Assembly (NCBI GenBank): GCA_051294375.1
Contig: CM119265.1
Coordinates: 24,735,605-24,799,604, forward strand
Source of the DNA: Paraspadella gotoi
Taxonomy: Eukaryota; Chaetognatha
Direction: 5' to 3'
Length of the DNA stretch: 64,000 nucleotides
Below are positions 24,658 through 38,165 of this stretch, in pieces. Within the stretch, counting starts at the first letter, position 1. The number at the start of each line of letters is the position of its first letter. A program made the translations under genes and the position numbers. The notes beneath the pieces were generated by a model. That model had not been told where the DNA came from and ran no database searches. It saw only the letters and a list, made by a program, of their open reading frames with translations.

Positions 24658-24740
24658 CATCGTCGTCGTCGTCGTCCGTTGTTGTTGTTGTTGTTATTGT
24701 TGCCAATCAGTATTGCCAACGAAAAACCTGTAGTTGTTGT
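24658..24740. repeat. (CGT)n/(TTG)n microsatellite cluster
   Basis: Adjacent CGT and TTG trinucleotide runs. The right arm has the mirror at about 48300-48355, and a longer CGT run lies at 25241-25293. Confidence 0.9.
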
Positions 24741-25244
24741 TGTTGTTTTTAGTATAAAAGGAGAGAGACCGACGCGGGTCTATTACCCCTCTCCTCATTC
24801 ACCTCCTCTTCATCCTCCTCCCAGGGATTCGGGGCCGCGTTCACGAGATTCAGTTTCACCTTCTCTCTCTTCTCCTACTTGTTTCTCCCCTTCTTTAACC
24901 CTCATGATTTAGTCGACGTATAGATTTTTCCCGAAGTTCAATATATATTTTCCCGCTTTCTTTCTCGTGACTTTACTTCTGGTTAGGGTACCTTTTCAGA
25001 GGTTTTGTTTATCGTCAATCCATCGATTCAGGTTCTCGTTAGAAGTTGTTATTGTTGTAATCGAACCGTCGAATGATTAACTCGACCAACGCAACCTCGT
25101 TCACGATATCCATTATCCAGCGAGCGAAGAATCTCAGCTGCTTCCTTTTCCAAGTCGCATTTAAATGACCGTCGAAGAATCGGACGCAGGACCGAGGTCC
25201 TTCTCCGCCTCGAAGAGAAAACGATGAACGAAGCCAAATTATCT

Positions 25245-25294
<50 letters not shown>

Positions 25295-25682
25295 AATCAT
25301 CGCTCTGGGGTAGAATTTCTTAAAAACTTGTTTCAAGACCATCAGCAATTATTTCAGTCTGATTTCATTGTCATTCAACGACGAAGACAACAACAACGAC
25401 AACGAGGGTGAGGAATTGCGAACGATGATGAGAGTGAGAGACTCTGTCTCTATCATTTCGCTCAACAACTCATTTTCTTCTCAGATCCTGGATTCTCTCC
25501 CATATTAGCACCATCGTTCCTTCTCTCTTTCTCCCTTGCTCATCCTCGGCCCGCCTCTTCCTCCTCTCCTCTCCTCCTCCTCCTCCTCATCTTTCTGCTG
25601 CCAAACGCCATTGAGGCAACGATTCCATGGCGTTGGCTTGTGTGCGTGAGAGGATCTGCTAACGGCTGTTGATGTACGAGAG

Positions 25683-25684
<2 letters not shown>

Positions 25685-25734
<50 letters not shown>

Positions 25735-25800
25735 CTTCTTCTCTCTCTCTTCTCTCTCTCTCTCTATCTCTTGGTTCCTCTATTTTTCTCTCTCTCTCTT
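25685..25800. repeat. (CT)n microsatellite in left arm
   Basis: CT run with occasional interruptions. The mirror at about 47265-47345 is shorter, one of the clearer differences between the arms. Confidence 0.92.
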
Positions 25801-26629
25801 TCCTATCTCTCGCTCTCGCTTCTCGCACTGTTGCATTCGCGCTGTTGCATGGAAGGCCGTCAGCTGGATCAAAACAAACGAAAATATACATAGTTTTTTT
25901 TCTCTCTCTATTTTGCGAACTGAAAATGTTTTTATTCTCGCGGAGGAGCGTGACAGAGAACGTGACATCGAACGTGACAGCGAACGTGACAGCTCTCTGC
26001 CCTATTTTTCGCTTTTTCTCAGCCAAGAAATTGACTGTTCGATAAAATATTATCATAGAACCAGTTTTGATTTTTTCTTTCTTTTATTCGTTTTTTTTCC
26101 CAAACTCGTTTAAAAACATGCGTTGTATATATAACCGACTCAGATAAAAATATATCCCGCTTTTTATTCAATAATCGTAATTAAAAGATCCTAATTAATT
26201 TTAATCCTTGTTATTTTATTTTTTACGGATATATTATTGTATGTACTGAAATCAATTAAAAATAGAATTCTATTTAATTATTTGTAATTTTTTATTTATT
26301 TATTTTAAGTTTTTCTCGATTAAACCCGCTGTTGTTTATTATGTGTAGTTACTATGTATATAATATATATATATGTATAATTGTATTCAAATGTAAGTAG
26401 ATTAAATCTATCTAGTTATACCGTGTCCTACTGGTCTAGGCTGCAGACGACAAAGAGATTCCAGTCGTCATGTAATTTAGGGCAAATTGATAAGTTCATC
26501 TGCTACATTTGGCTTAGCGTGCGTTTTCCGACAGAGATTCGCTCTGGGCAAATGTAATTCAAGGTAAAAATAGCTCGCTTAGTTTTCTTTTCTCTCTGTT
26601 TGTCTTTGTATTTTGAATTCTCTCTCCTC

Positions 26630-26642
26630 TTCTCCTCTCTCT

Positions 26643-26690
<48 letters not shown>

Positions 26691-26804
26691 TTCCCAATTA
26701 CATAACTAAACACAATCTCGCCCGATTCATCCCATAATTGAGGGATTAGCCTTTCAAAAAAGTCGTGCCTTCTGATCCTCCATCTCTGACAAATGGAATC
26801 AGCT

Positions 26805-26849
<45 letters not shown>

Positions 26850-26850
26850 C
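26630..26850. repeat. CT and GA microsatellites in left arm
   Basis: CT runs at about 26630-26690 and a GA run at about 26813-26846. The mirror of the first is a much longer pure GA run at 46351-46453, so this locus differs strongly in repeat length between arms. A third, noisy version lies at about 34340-34385. Confidence 0.9.
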
Positions 26851-27138
26851 TAAGCGATTAATACAATCGCATATTATGTTAAATATTTAGATTACTAATT
26901 CCAACGAATAAAATTTGTCTCGTTATCGTAAAACGTTAGCTTCTTTTTCCTCAAATTCGTCAAAATCTCGCGATTCGTGTTTCTTCTGTTTTCTTCTTTT
27001 TTTTTTTTCATTTTTAACCGTTTTATTTATTTTACTTTTTTATTCCTTATTTTGTTTTTCTTCGTTATTTTTTTTTCGTGTTTCTCTGCTTTCTCTCGGG
27101 TATTTCGTTTCCGCTGGTACAAAAAAGCGACGAATACT

Positions 27139-27187
<49 letters not shown>

Positions 27188-30100
27188 TCTCTCTCTCTCT
27201 CTCTCTCTCTCTGTCTCCTCTCTCTCTCTCCGTCATTCAAATCAGTCTGTTCATCTCTCTCGTCTCAGTCTCTAAAGTTCGTCGTTTCCGTCAAATCCTG
27301 TTTGTTTCTTCCTAACGTCACCTAGCTGCGAGTCCTTAAACGCACCTTTCTCATCTGTTTTCGTTGGTCGACCAGAGGGTCAATTCGTCTATAGTATGCG
27401 CGCAAAACCACAAGAGACTGACAACGGCAAGGAGGAAGACGCGAGAAGAGAGACCGAGAGAAGGAATTGGAGGAGGAGGAGAGTGAAGTCTCAGACTGCA
27501 GAAGAGACGTAGAGAGAGAGAGAGAGTAGAGAGATAGAGAGTATGAGTAGATGTAACTAATGAGAAATTGATATGAGAGAGGGATGCAGAAATCGTACGT
27601 GCGCTGTGGTGTTTGGTTAAGCAGGAAGAATGTGGAGAAGACGGAAAAATACGTCGCGGAGGAGAGAAGCGCGACTAAGATGATAGACCACAGACAAAAA
27701 ATACGGTTAAGGGAGATAATCGATTACTTCGGAGAGGTAAAGAACAACAATCACAGGAAGATAAGGGAAATAAAAAATAAATAAAAGACGCGTCTAAATA
27801 GAATAGATTATTAAGAGAAAAAAAAAGAAAGATAACTAGAATGAGATCAACACGAAAATTCGGGCCTGAAATTGTAAATTATTGTAGGGCTCACGTAATT
27901 TTGTAAAGGAATAAAAAAAAGATATATGCTAACGGTGTTTAGGTATTTAGATTAGGAACACAGCATAGTAACAAAGTACTGATTAATTTGAAGATACATT
28001 AAAAGTACTAAAAAAGCTATAAAAACATATAAATAGTACTTGAGGGTAATGGATTTTTGGAGTTAAGATATTTAAATTATTAATTATTAATAATATAATA
28101 TTATCAGAATCTGTTTTTAATGCTTTTATTTTGACATTGTTACGTTTTTTTTGTTTATACACTTGTCACCAACGTACACTAAATATTCTTTTACACCTCA
28201 TTTAAAACCAAATAATCCAAAATAAATACAATTAATACAGAGTGAACGGCGACACCCAGTGAGAATTATTTAATATGCTGATGACTTGATAATCCAGATA
28301 ATAACGCTCCTAGTAGAATTTCACTACTTCCAGTCAGTCAATACGCGATGCAATATCATGCGAATCCAGGATTTATGATTCCAATTAAAGCTCCTTGGTC
28401 GGTCCCTACATTCAGATCGATGCTCTGGCTCGTTATCGCTCTCCTGCGATAGCTGTGATCCAGCATTTGGCTCAGAGATGGAGGTATGCTAAGCAAGGCT
28501 ATCACTGAGGACTTTTATAACTGAGAGATTCGGCTCGATCCTTCCACAAAATGACGTAAGGCGTGTTGATTTAAATTGACTATCGGCGGAGATTGGTCTT
28601 TAGTTCTGTGATGTTTAGTTAGTTGTATGGTCATCGCCAGTTGTGGGGAAATGGGGTAGTAGAAGTGATGATAAAGAGATCGTATCTTATCTTTGTCACG
28701 AGTCTATAGTACTGAGCTAGAGGAGATGAGGTTCACTAGATGACCGTACGTGAGACGATGATGTGCAGAGATGACGCGACGATATTTCCCCAATCATCCC
28801 CACACATACACAATATATCTACCAGCATCGAGTAAAGTAATCAACCCTATATGCTCATGTTCATATCCTTTTTGCCTTTCACCTCTTTCCTCCGAACCTT
28901 TTCCACTCATTTTTCTTTTACCTGCCTCCACAGATTGTCTGTGTGCCTCTGAACAATTCTGCCTCCTCGTATTCTGTCCATTTCGAACCACCACCAGCAC
29001 CCGCTAATGCCCAATGTTACGCACTGCATGCAACTTTATATTTTTCACACCTATGCAATATATCTTCATCCTCTCTCACTCTCGTCTCCATCCTCGTTGC
29101 TCTATTTCTTCCCCCCTTCTCACCCTGTCGTCTCGACAGCTATCGCGACCCGAGTAGCACATCCCCCGCCTATTTCTCACTATCTCTCTCCGCACGGATA
29201 ATTAGAATTTATAGCCGGCGTTTGTTATGTCCTTATGTGGTTCACATTGATTCTCCATACTTACGATTCTGAACTTACATTATTACTACATCTTTACTCT
29301 ATCTTCACGGACAACAAAGAGGTGGATACTCGCTATCCGCGGTTTTCTCTCTATCTTATTCATATAACTATAGATTCCCTCTTGTACTCCACTCACTACA
29401 TATAACCACAAGCCGGGTCTTATCGGAGACCTTAATATAAAATATAACAATATTTCAACAAATAATTAAATTAGCAAATTTCTCTATCTTTTTCACTCTG
29501 ATATTTTCCTCCGAGATACAATGAACAATAATCATAGGAATATTCTGATCAGGTAGAGGTCGAAGAACTAATCAATATAATAAAAAGTGATGTTACATAT
29601 GGTATTATTACATTAGGTATTCTTTTGATCTATGTATTCGAATATCTACATAATAGATATTAATATAGAGGAGAATTCTATAATAATTTTCCATGATATT
29701 TTCTGAGATATCGTAAAGTTTATAAATTTTATTAATCCATATATTATCGAATTCTATAACCTAAATTCAATTTTTATGAGATCACACCGAAGGTGTATGT
29801 GAGTGATTATAAAAATATGACAATCATACTAGCTTTGTAATCATATACATTTAGAACTATAGTGAGAAGACAAAATCATTGCAAAAAGACATTGGTGATT
29901 ATCCTAAATGAGTATCACTGAATGCGAATAATCTTTAGTCGATTAATTCATATTACTTGGCTCAGTAAAAAATACATGCGAGAGGATAAAAGATGGGTGC
30001 GCTAGTACGAGTTTCTCAATCAACGGTTTGTCACTTGTACGATCCGTTAACGGAACGAGAGGGCGGACACATTTTTCTCGTATAAATTATTTGGGTAAGT

Positions 30101-33100
30101 ACGTCTCTCTGCTCTCTCCTTCAATCTGCAATTTGTTTTCTCTTCTCCCGTCGAAGATTATTAATAAGCGCGGATATCTTTTCACTGTGTTTTTTCTTAA
30201 TGTCAAGATTTTCCCATTTGATTTTTTTAGAGTGATAAGAGTGCAGCGCAACTGTATATGAACCACAGGTTCTTATCCCTGTATAATTAAACTTTGTGCG
30301 CATTGGTGTTAACGTTGATATTGTGACTGCTCCAATAGTCTTTGTTGCGACGTCGAGACATCATCCATGCATATATCGAGATCCAATAGACGAGAGAGAA
30401 ACCTTGCACAATATCATGTAGCGAGAAAGCAAAAGAAGATCGACGCATACGAAATATGGTGGATAATCACAGTAGGAGCGATGAGAAGTATTTTAGAAGG
30501 AACTCAAAGATGATCAAGAGCAAGGAAGAGCTGTGACCTGTGAGGTGCGAGCGCGGCACGAAGAGTTGCACTCGTGGTGAGTTTCGACGGTGGAACTCGT
30601 CGTGCGAGGAGAGCAGACACGACTCCTTGAAGCATCTGCACTTTTAGTCAGTTTCTAGGATCGTACTATCAGCGCGGCATGTCGGTATTGCTTTTGTTAT
30701 TGGAGTGTGTCGCGATGCACAGGCAGATTTATTTTGTTTGTCCGAATTGGCGCCAAATATGAGAAGTGATTATAGTCATTGGAAGTAGAGGAGAGACCAT
30801 GTCATATGTGAACTGTAATTCGATCGAGAGTTAGTTGTATCGAGCGAATATGATAGAGACAGAGTCCTATTCATATCGTTCCATTTCTATCTCATCGTTT
30901 GGTCGTTGTGGTTGTAGTCTTCCGTTCCGCGAGTTTGAATGACAATGAAATCAGACTGAAATAATTAGTGAAGAGGTCTGAACAGATTTTAAGAATGTCA
31001 CAGAGCGGATTATGCGACGACGGCCGAGACACCGAGGGACGGAAGACGACGACGACGACGCGAAAGATTAATGTTGGCATCGGTTCCGATCGAGAGTGTA
31101 TGCAGATGTATCGAAGGGAGCGGAGAAGGAAGGCGCGATGCCTGCGATGCAGATCGTCAGACGGGTCAAATTAAGAGAATAACTCCCCTGGACAATATGT
31201 CTGAACTATGAGAGAAAGAAATAGCTAGCTTTGAATGTACATGACTCTAATTGGCGTCTGCGAGTGTCATCCGTGATAAAGTGATTGAGAAACGTCTGCC
31301 GGAGATTGTTACACAGCTGTATTTCAGAAATCATTAATATCAGATTCAACAGGATATACATTATGTATTGAGCGGAGAGAGAAGACCGGTATACGGGACA
31401 GCATATAGGAGAGTACGGAGTGAGAGTTACAGAGAGAGCGGAAACGATCTGTAGAGGAAGTGAGAAGAGATTAACTGCTACCAAGGGGTAAGATCGACGA
31501 GAGAAGAAGCCGGAAGAAGTTAGAAGATGAGTAGCGCAGTATCAGAGGAGGGATGAGACGGTGACTAATTAGGACGGAATAGGCATCTGACGACAACAAG
31601 ACACGGATCAAGAGGAGCGACAATAGGATTAAGAGACCGCAGACAGCACACCAGCCACGCAGCATAGACGAGGCAGGCGAGAGAGAGCAACGGAGCTGGG
31701 CAGAGTCCTCCGCGATCGCTTGCCCTCGTGCTCGCGGTTCTCTTCTTTAGACACCAACCACCGCATCTTACTACTACTCCATGTGGTGTGTGCGGTGGTG
31801 GGCAGATTTTCTTTGACGTATTGGTTTCAATCTACAAATAACGCAGAGTGCCCAGAGGTATGTGGCGTCGGCTCATCCGTACTTTCGGCCGTGCGTTGGC
31901 GTTCAGCTTCTTGCTCTCGTCGTCCGCTCTGCGCCGCTCGTACGCCGAGCGAGAGATCCCGTTCTTCGTCTTTGTTTCACTTAGTCGTCTTTCGTCGTCT
32001 GTTTCGTCTTGTCGAGCTGCGTCGGTGCGTTCCGATTTAGCATCGAGAAGAACAGATTAAGAATGTAATGCGACGCGTGAGACGTTCGGGTCAGAACCGC
32101 TGGAGAGCAGGGTTGGGAGGGGGGGTGGAGGAACAAAAACAGTTTGGAGGTCTGAGTAGGGGGAGTAGATTAGTTGAGGTTTTGAGTGGTGAGACGGGCC
32201 AGGTTCGAGTTTCAAAGAGTCAATCTAGTTGCTGATAACAGCTTTTCGATCCTGCACATTCAAACCTATTAATTTTTTTTACGCTCTCTGTTCTTCATCT
32301 TTCACCGATACTACACCCCCCATTCCCACCCTCCCTTTTCTCCCCCCCCCACCCGATTGTTCGTAACTTCGCGGTTTTATCCATAGTCGGATCTATCTCT
32401 TTCGTCCCGTCTGGGTTGTCTTGACCTCGTCGCGCATCAGATCGTGGAGATGACGGTGATGAGGACGGCGACGGCTAATTGGGAAAGGGAGAATGGATTC
32501 TCTCGACATACAATGACCCATTAAATTTGGATTCTAGCGAACGCAATACGGGAAATTTGACTTTGCTGGAAGATCGGTGATCCTTGGAAATGGAGCTGAA
32601 ATATTAGTCGCTACACATAGTGCTATCACATCTGTCCAATACTTCTTCATTTCTTTGTCTGTTATTCTAAATCAATAATCCAAAATTCTCAATCTCATCT
32701 CTCGGTCTTTTCAGGTTCCAATTGCATCTGACGAACGTTTGACTATCAATTTAGCTGGATTTTGCAATACCGTTTAGCAAATCGGCGTGGAAAGGAGGAG
32801 AGAGAGTAGAGGATGGAGAGAGAGAGAGATAGAGAGAGTGAGAGAGAGGAGAGAGTGATGTAGATGAGAGTAGTTAATTTTGTATGCGAAATTCGATCTA
32901 TTTACATTTTGATGATAGATCGATATCTGCTTTTGTTATATGATTACCTATTACTACGGAGTGATTCGTATACATCAGTCTTTATGAATAACCGCAGATA
33001 TTGGGACTCATGACAAAGAGAACACTGATTACTTATATAACCTCATGGTCACACTAGTACATTAGAAAGACACGATCTCAATGAGGTCAAACTACCAAAG

Positions 33101-33195
33101 AACAATGTATGAAGTTAATGGAGGCCAGTAAGAGTATAGAGAGAGAGTCAGATAGACACAGAAAAATATAAAAAAGAAAGAAAAAAAAAACCACC

Positions 33196-33657
33196 GACGA
33201 CGACGACGAAGACGAATACGACGCCACAACCGTAATTGATTTATAAAAAGAGTAAACAAGCGTCTGGGAAGGGAAGAAAAAGCGTGGGAGACTTTGCCAC
33301 TCCGTCTCTCTCCCTCTCTCGTTCTCTTTCTTTTTTTCTCTCTTTTTCTTTTTCTCTCTTTATTTTTTCTCGTAATCTCTATTCTCTCTTTATTTTTCCC
33401 TCTCTCTCCTTCTCGCTCTCTCTCACTCTTTCTCTCCCTCTCACCTTTTTTCATTTAATCTCTTCATTTCCTCTCCTCGTTTTTTCCCCTCTTTCTCCTC
33501 TCTCTTTTCTTTCCTTCCTCTCTCTCCCTTCTCTATTTTTTTTTCTGTAATGTTTTGAAATTCGTTTTAATTGGGAATTCAATTAAGCGTAATCCTGACG
33601 CCATTAATCATGAATGAAATTTTTTTTTCAACTTTTGTCCAGGGGAGTTATTCTCTT

Positions 33658-33710
<53 letters not shown>

Positions 33711-34050
33711 ATGCTCCAAAGTAATTGGAAGGAAGGGAAAAAAATTTAATTTGCGCCAATGGAAAAAAAAAACTTTTTTGTGAGAAGCAACTACAAAGTC
33801 GCCCAACGTGGATCCTGGACTGAAAAGTCGATGTTCGGTTCGTGCGTGACGTACGAGTCAGTTCGAAAAACGAGGATTTCGCGCGAAAGGTAAGGTCGAT
33901 ATTAACTCCATGTTTATGAGAAAATCTTCGAGGTGATATTTTTGTTTTTTTAAATAGTTAGGTTATTTTTTTATTTGATCCGATCGCGTTTTGAGTCGCA
34001 CAAAATATAGCGAACAATTACGTAACACCTTCGCAAAGTTTAAATAAGGA
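33196..34050. other. Unassigned DNA at inner edge of left arm
   Basis: Begins with a short (GAC)n run, then pyrimidine-rich DNA (33300-33545) and a clean (CT)n run at about 33659-33708. Nothing coding is recognised; a GCGCGAAAG|GTAAGG string at about 33881-33895 looks like a splice donor but has no supporting frame. Confidence 0.5.
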
Positions 34051-34075
34051 NNNNNNNNNNNNNNNNNNNNNNNNN
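34051..34075. other. Assembly gap, exactly 25 N
   Basis: Marks the start of a further, divergent copy of arm sequence inside the spacer. Confidence 0.99.
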
Positions 34076-34346
34076 AGAGAGAGATTGATAGTGTAAAATT
34101 GTATTCAAATGTATAGTAGATTAATATACTCTAGTTATACGTGTCTATCCTGTCTAGGCTGCAGACGACAAGAGATTCCAGTCGTATGTAATTGTAGGCA
34201 AATTGATTAAGTTCATCCTGCTAATTGTGGCTAGCTGCTGCGTTTCCGAGAGATTCGCTCAGGCGGCAAATGTAATTCAAGGTAAACATAGTCGCTATCG
34301 TTTTCTTTCTCTCTGTTTGTCCTTTGTATTTGATTCTCTCTCTCTC

Positions 34347-34383
<37 letters not shown>

Positions 34384-35669
34384 GGTTCTCTCGTCTCTCT
34401 CCGGTCTCGCGTCTCTCTGCCGTCTCGTCGTCTCGCTCTCTCCTCGGTCTTGCCAATTTAAGCATAAAACACAATCTCGCCCGATTTCATCCATATTGAG
34501 GGCATTGCAGCCTTCAAAAAAGTCGGTGCGCTCTGACCTCGATCTCTGACAATGAATGGAATCAGCTAGAGAGAGATACGATGAGTAGAGTCGAGTTGAG
34601 CGAGAGAGAGAGGAGAGAGAGAGAGAGAGAGATGAGAAGAGAGAGAGAGAGAGAGAGAGAGACTGAGGGTAGAGAGAGATAAAAAGGAAGAAAGGAAAGA
34701 AGAAGTAAAGAATGAGAGAGGAGAAAAAAAAGAAGAGAAAGACAGAAAGAGAGAGCAGAGAGAGTGAGAGATAGGAGGAAGAGAGAGAGAGAGAGAGAGA
34801 GGAGAGGCGAGAAGAGAGAGATAGAGAACTCTAAGGCGATTAATAGCAGATAGCATATTGATGTTAAAGTATTTAGATTAACTAATTCCAAACGAATAAA
34901 GTTGTCTCGTTAATCGTAAATAACGTGTGCTTCTTTTTCTAACTTCGTGACAAAATTCGGTCTGCGATTGCGTGTTTTCTTTCTGTATTTTTTCTTTTTT
35001 GTTTTTTCTTTTCATTTTTATAACCGGTTTTTTATCCTATTTTTTATCCTTGTTATTTTTGTTTTTCTCTCGTTATTGTTTTTTTCGTGTTTCTCTGCTG
35101 TCTCTGTTGTTTCCTGCCTCGGGTTCGTTTCGGGCTGGTAAAACAAGCGGGACGAAATTTCTCTCCTCTCTCTCTCTCTCATCTCTCTCCGCTCTCTCTT
35201 TTCTCTCCGTCTCTTCTTCTTCGTCTGGTCCCCCTCTCGTTCTCTCTCTCTCTCTCTTGGCTCTGCTCTCTTCTGTTTTCTCTGGTCGCGTCTCTCTGTC
35301 GTCCGCTCCCCCCTCCTTGGCGCTCCCCCCCCGTCCTCCTTCCTGCGCTCCTGCTTCTCTCCTCTTCTCCCTCTCTCCCGTCATATCTTGTTTATTAAAC
35401 GTCACCCTGCGAGTCTAAACAGTTTCTCTATCTTTTTTCTTGCGAGAGGCAATACGTCAATGGGAAGAGGCCAGACCAAGACGGATTGAGGGGGTGAGTC
35501 TCGCTCACTTTTTACTAAATAATTTTAGCGGCGGTCGAGGGGGGGAGAGGGAAATGTAGAGGGGGGGGGGGCGGCTATTTGAGCATCGTTGGGAGATAAT
35601 CTGATTCCTGGGTACCAGAGGAGAAAAAGCCAATTGAAATTTTTGAGAAAAATCATGTCAAAATTGCTT

Positions 35670-36525
35670 ATTTAAATATTTGAAGCTTTTTAAGAGGAAA
35701 GGTCATGCAGCCATACAATACGTAATCATTGATGTAATTCAGAGCTAACTACATCGAGAAATACTCGTAATCACCCAGTATCACAAAAGTTTTAATTTAT
35801 ATGTCACATTGTGTTTTGATATATTTTTTTTGAAATCGGTAAATAAGAAAAAAATTTTAAGATTAAATGGGTAAGCACATTTTTAAAGATTTTTTTTTCA
35901 ATCTGTTTGTTAAAAAATTCTAGGTAGAAAGTTCAAAAAACCGGTCTGGGTTAGTTTAGGAAGGGAGAATTAAACAATTAATCTTCGTTACTTCTCTGTT
36001 GTTTTTCCAGTCATGAACAAAATCTTCCAGTTAAATAGATGGTAAAGGCAATTCGAGCTACAATGAAATTACACCTGATTGTGAAGAGTTGCAGCTAGAC
36101 GTGGCAAATAATAGTTGATTTAAAAATTTGATTAGAATCCTTAAAAACTTTGTAAAATGTAATAGAGAGACATTTTGATAAACGCGTTTCCGTTAGAAAG
36201 AATTCAGGGTAAGTTTAAAATTTCATTTTCAAGGATACAAGTTGAAATTTAAAATGTTCTCTTTAAACATTTTTCTAACTTCAGTAATAAAAAATTCGAT
36301 AAAAAATATCAGATGGTTGGCCTTTTCGTCTTGCCTGCAACTCTTCAGCATAGGGTTTCTGTTTATTTTTATTATATCTAAAACCGAGTCTAAAATGGGT
36401 AGAATGCATGTCAAATGTTTAAAGTGAATGACATTTTCCGGATCGCCAGGAGCTCTGCGCTTTTCTCTCCCTGCAATTTGTACTGCCAATTTTTGAGGCT
36501 ATTTTGAAGTTGAATTGAATGGACC
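35670..36525. other. Extra segment present in only one version of the spacer repeat
   Basis: The flanks at about 35560-35670 and 36525-36640 are adjacent in the inverted counterpart at 39300-39590, which lacks the roughly 850 bp between them. Its edges carry loosely similar TTTGA(A/G)GCT strings. Two overlapping small frames on opposite strands (60-86 codons) have no recognisable family. It may be an insertion or a part lost from the other version. Confidence 0.5.
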
Positions 36526-37170
36526 ACTTTTTCTTAAAAGGATTTTGGACACAATATAAAATTACTGATTTAGAACAATTAAAGTACAAAAAGTATAAAA
36601 ACATATAAAAAGAACTGATTGGATTGGAAGTTTAGAATTTAAACATTATATATATATTAATAATATAGTATATCAGAATCTGTTTTTCTTTATAAAAGCT
36701 TATTTTGAACATTGGTTAGTTTTTTGTTTTTACTAGTTCCTCAGTACACCGTGACATTCTTCAAACATAATCCAATAAAACAATTAATAGCAGAGGAACG
36801 CAACCCATGAGAATTTTAAATCGTGACGAATCCAGAAATACTCCATAAATTCAATTACCAGGAGTCAACGCGATGCAATAAAGGAAATCCAGGTATTTAT
36901 GATTCCATTAAAGTTGGTCGTCCCTACATCGAACGCTTGAGCTGCTCGCTTCCAGCGAAAGCTTAGAATCGTTCCTTGTAGTTAATAAAATTGAGTTCGT
37001 CGTCTTATTCAACGAAGGGCTGTTATTATCTTGAGTTGTTTACTGTTGATTTATTGCTCGCGCAGTGCGATGTATTGTTTAATATCGTATCTTCTTTTCA
37101 AGTCTTTCTCTTTTTCTCCTCCGTTGCTTTCTTTTTCTCCTCATTTTCTTTTCTTTCATCCTTTGCGTTC
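36526..37170. repeat. Nested inverted repeat, left arm
   Basis: Reverse complement of about 38820-39430. Paired coordinates sum to roughly 75985. It shares GATTTATTGCTCGC, AAGCTTTAATGGAATC-type and TATAAAAACATATAAA blocks with its partner. It lies wholly within the spacer of the large inverted repeat. Confidence 0.8.
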
Positions 37171-37499
37171 TCTTTCCTTCTCTTTCCTTATCTTTATGCC
37201 TCCTACTTTTCTTTTTTACTCAACTTTCCTTTTTTCTCTGACCATCGCCTCTCAATTTCCTTTCGCCGCCACCTCCTCTCTTATCATTCTGTTCTCTCTC
37301 TCCTCTCTCTCTCTCTTCTCTTTTCTCCACTCCTCTCTCCCCTGTTTCACTCCCCCTGCCCCCTCTTTCTCTATCTCTCTCCGCACGGAAATTAATTTAA
37401 GCCGGCGTTTGTTTTCCTTTGTGGTGTTTCGTGATTCTCTCTTTCCTCTTTCCTCTTTCCTTCTATTCGGACAACAAAGAGGTGGGCTCGGCTACCGCG

Positions 37500-38165
37500 G
37501 CGTTCCTTCTCTTCTATTATTTATCTTTGATTCTTGACTCCTCTCTCACTCCTCCCTCTCCTCCGCTCGACCCCCTCGTCTTCTCTTTTTTTCTCCTCTC
37601 TTTCATCTCTCTCGCTCACCGTTTTATCTCCCCTCGTCCACCTCCTGCTCTCTCCTCGCTTCTCTCTCTCTCCTCGTCTCTCTCTCTCCTGCCTTCCCCC
37701 TCTCCCTCCTCGCATGCCCTCCTCGCTCCCCGTCTTCTTCCCTTCCTCTCCCTTCTCTCCCTCTTCTCCCTCCGGCCCGTCTCCTCGCTCCCTTTCTTCT
37801 CTGCTCTGCTCCCCTCTCTCTCTGGCTTCGTCATCTCCCCTCCCTGCCCCTCGTCGCCTCCTCCGTCTTCTTCCTCTCGCTGTCTTCTCCTCTCTCTGCT
37901 CCCTCTTCTTCTTCCCTCTCTCTGTCCGTCTCCGTCCTCCTCTTTCTTTTCCGCCTCTCGTCTTCTCCTCGTCGCTCTCTCCTCTCGCTCTTCCCTCCTC
38001 TCCGTCTCTCCTACCCTGCTCGTCCGTCCTCTCCCTCTCTCGCCCCCTCTCCTCTCGCTCTTCTCTCCCCTCTCTCTCCCTCTTCCTCTCCTCTGCTCGT
38101 CCCTGCCGGGGCGGGGGCCTCTCCGTTCTCTCTCTCCGTCCTCCTCGTCTTCTCTCCTCCCCTTT
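37500..38165. repeat. Pyrimidine-rich low-complexity tract
   Basis: Almost no A on the + strand; CTC/CCT/TCG-type runs for over 600 bp. All long frames on both strands here are compositional artefacts. Confidence 0.9.

Larger units (their letters stand above)
22042..33195. repeat. Large inverted repeat, left arm (about 11.1 kb)
   Basis: Reverse complement of 39820-50970. Paired coordinates sum to 73007 over about 31.1-33.2 kb, 73013 over about 27-30.9 kb and 73020-73030 further out, so only small indels separate the arms. The inner 6 kb match essentially base for base apart from a patch at about 30.9-31.1 kb. The outer 4.8 kb differ by microsatellite lengths and scattered indels. Apart from a broken GH31 first exon, no gene is recognised. 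Identical small frames in both arms are shadows of the duplication. Confidence 0.95.
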
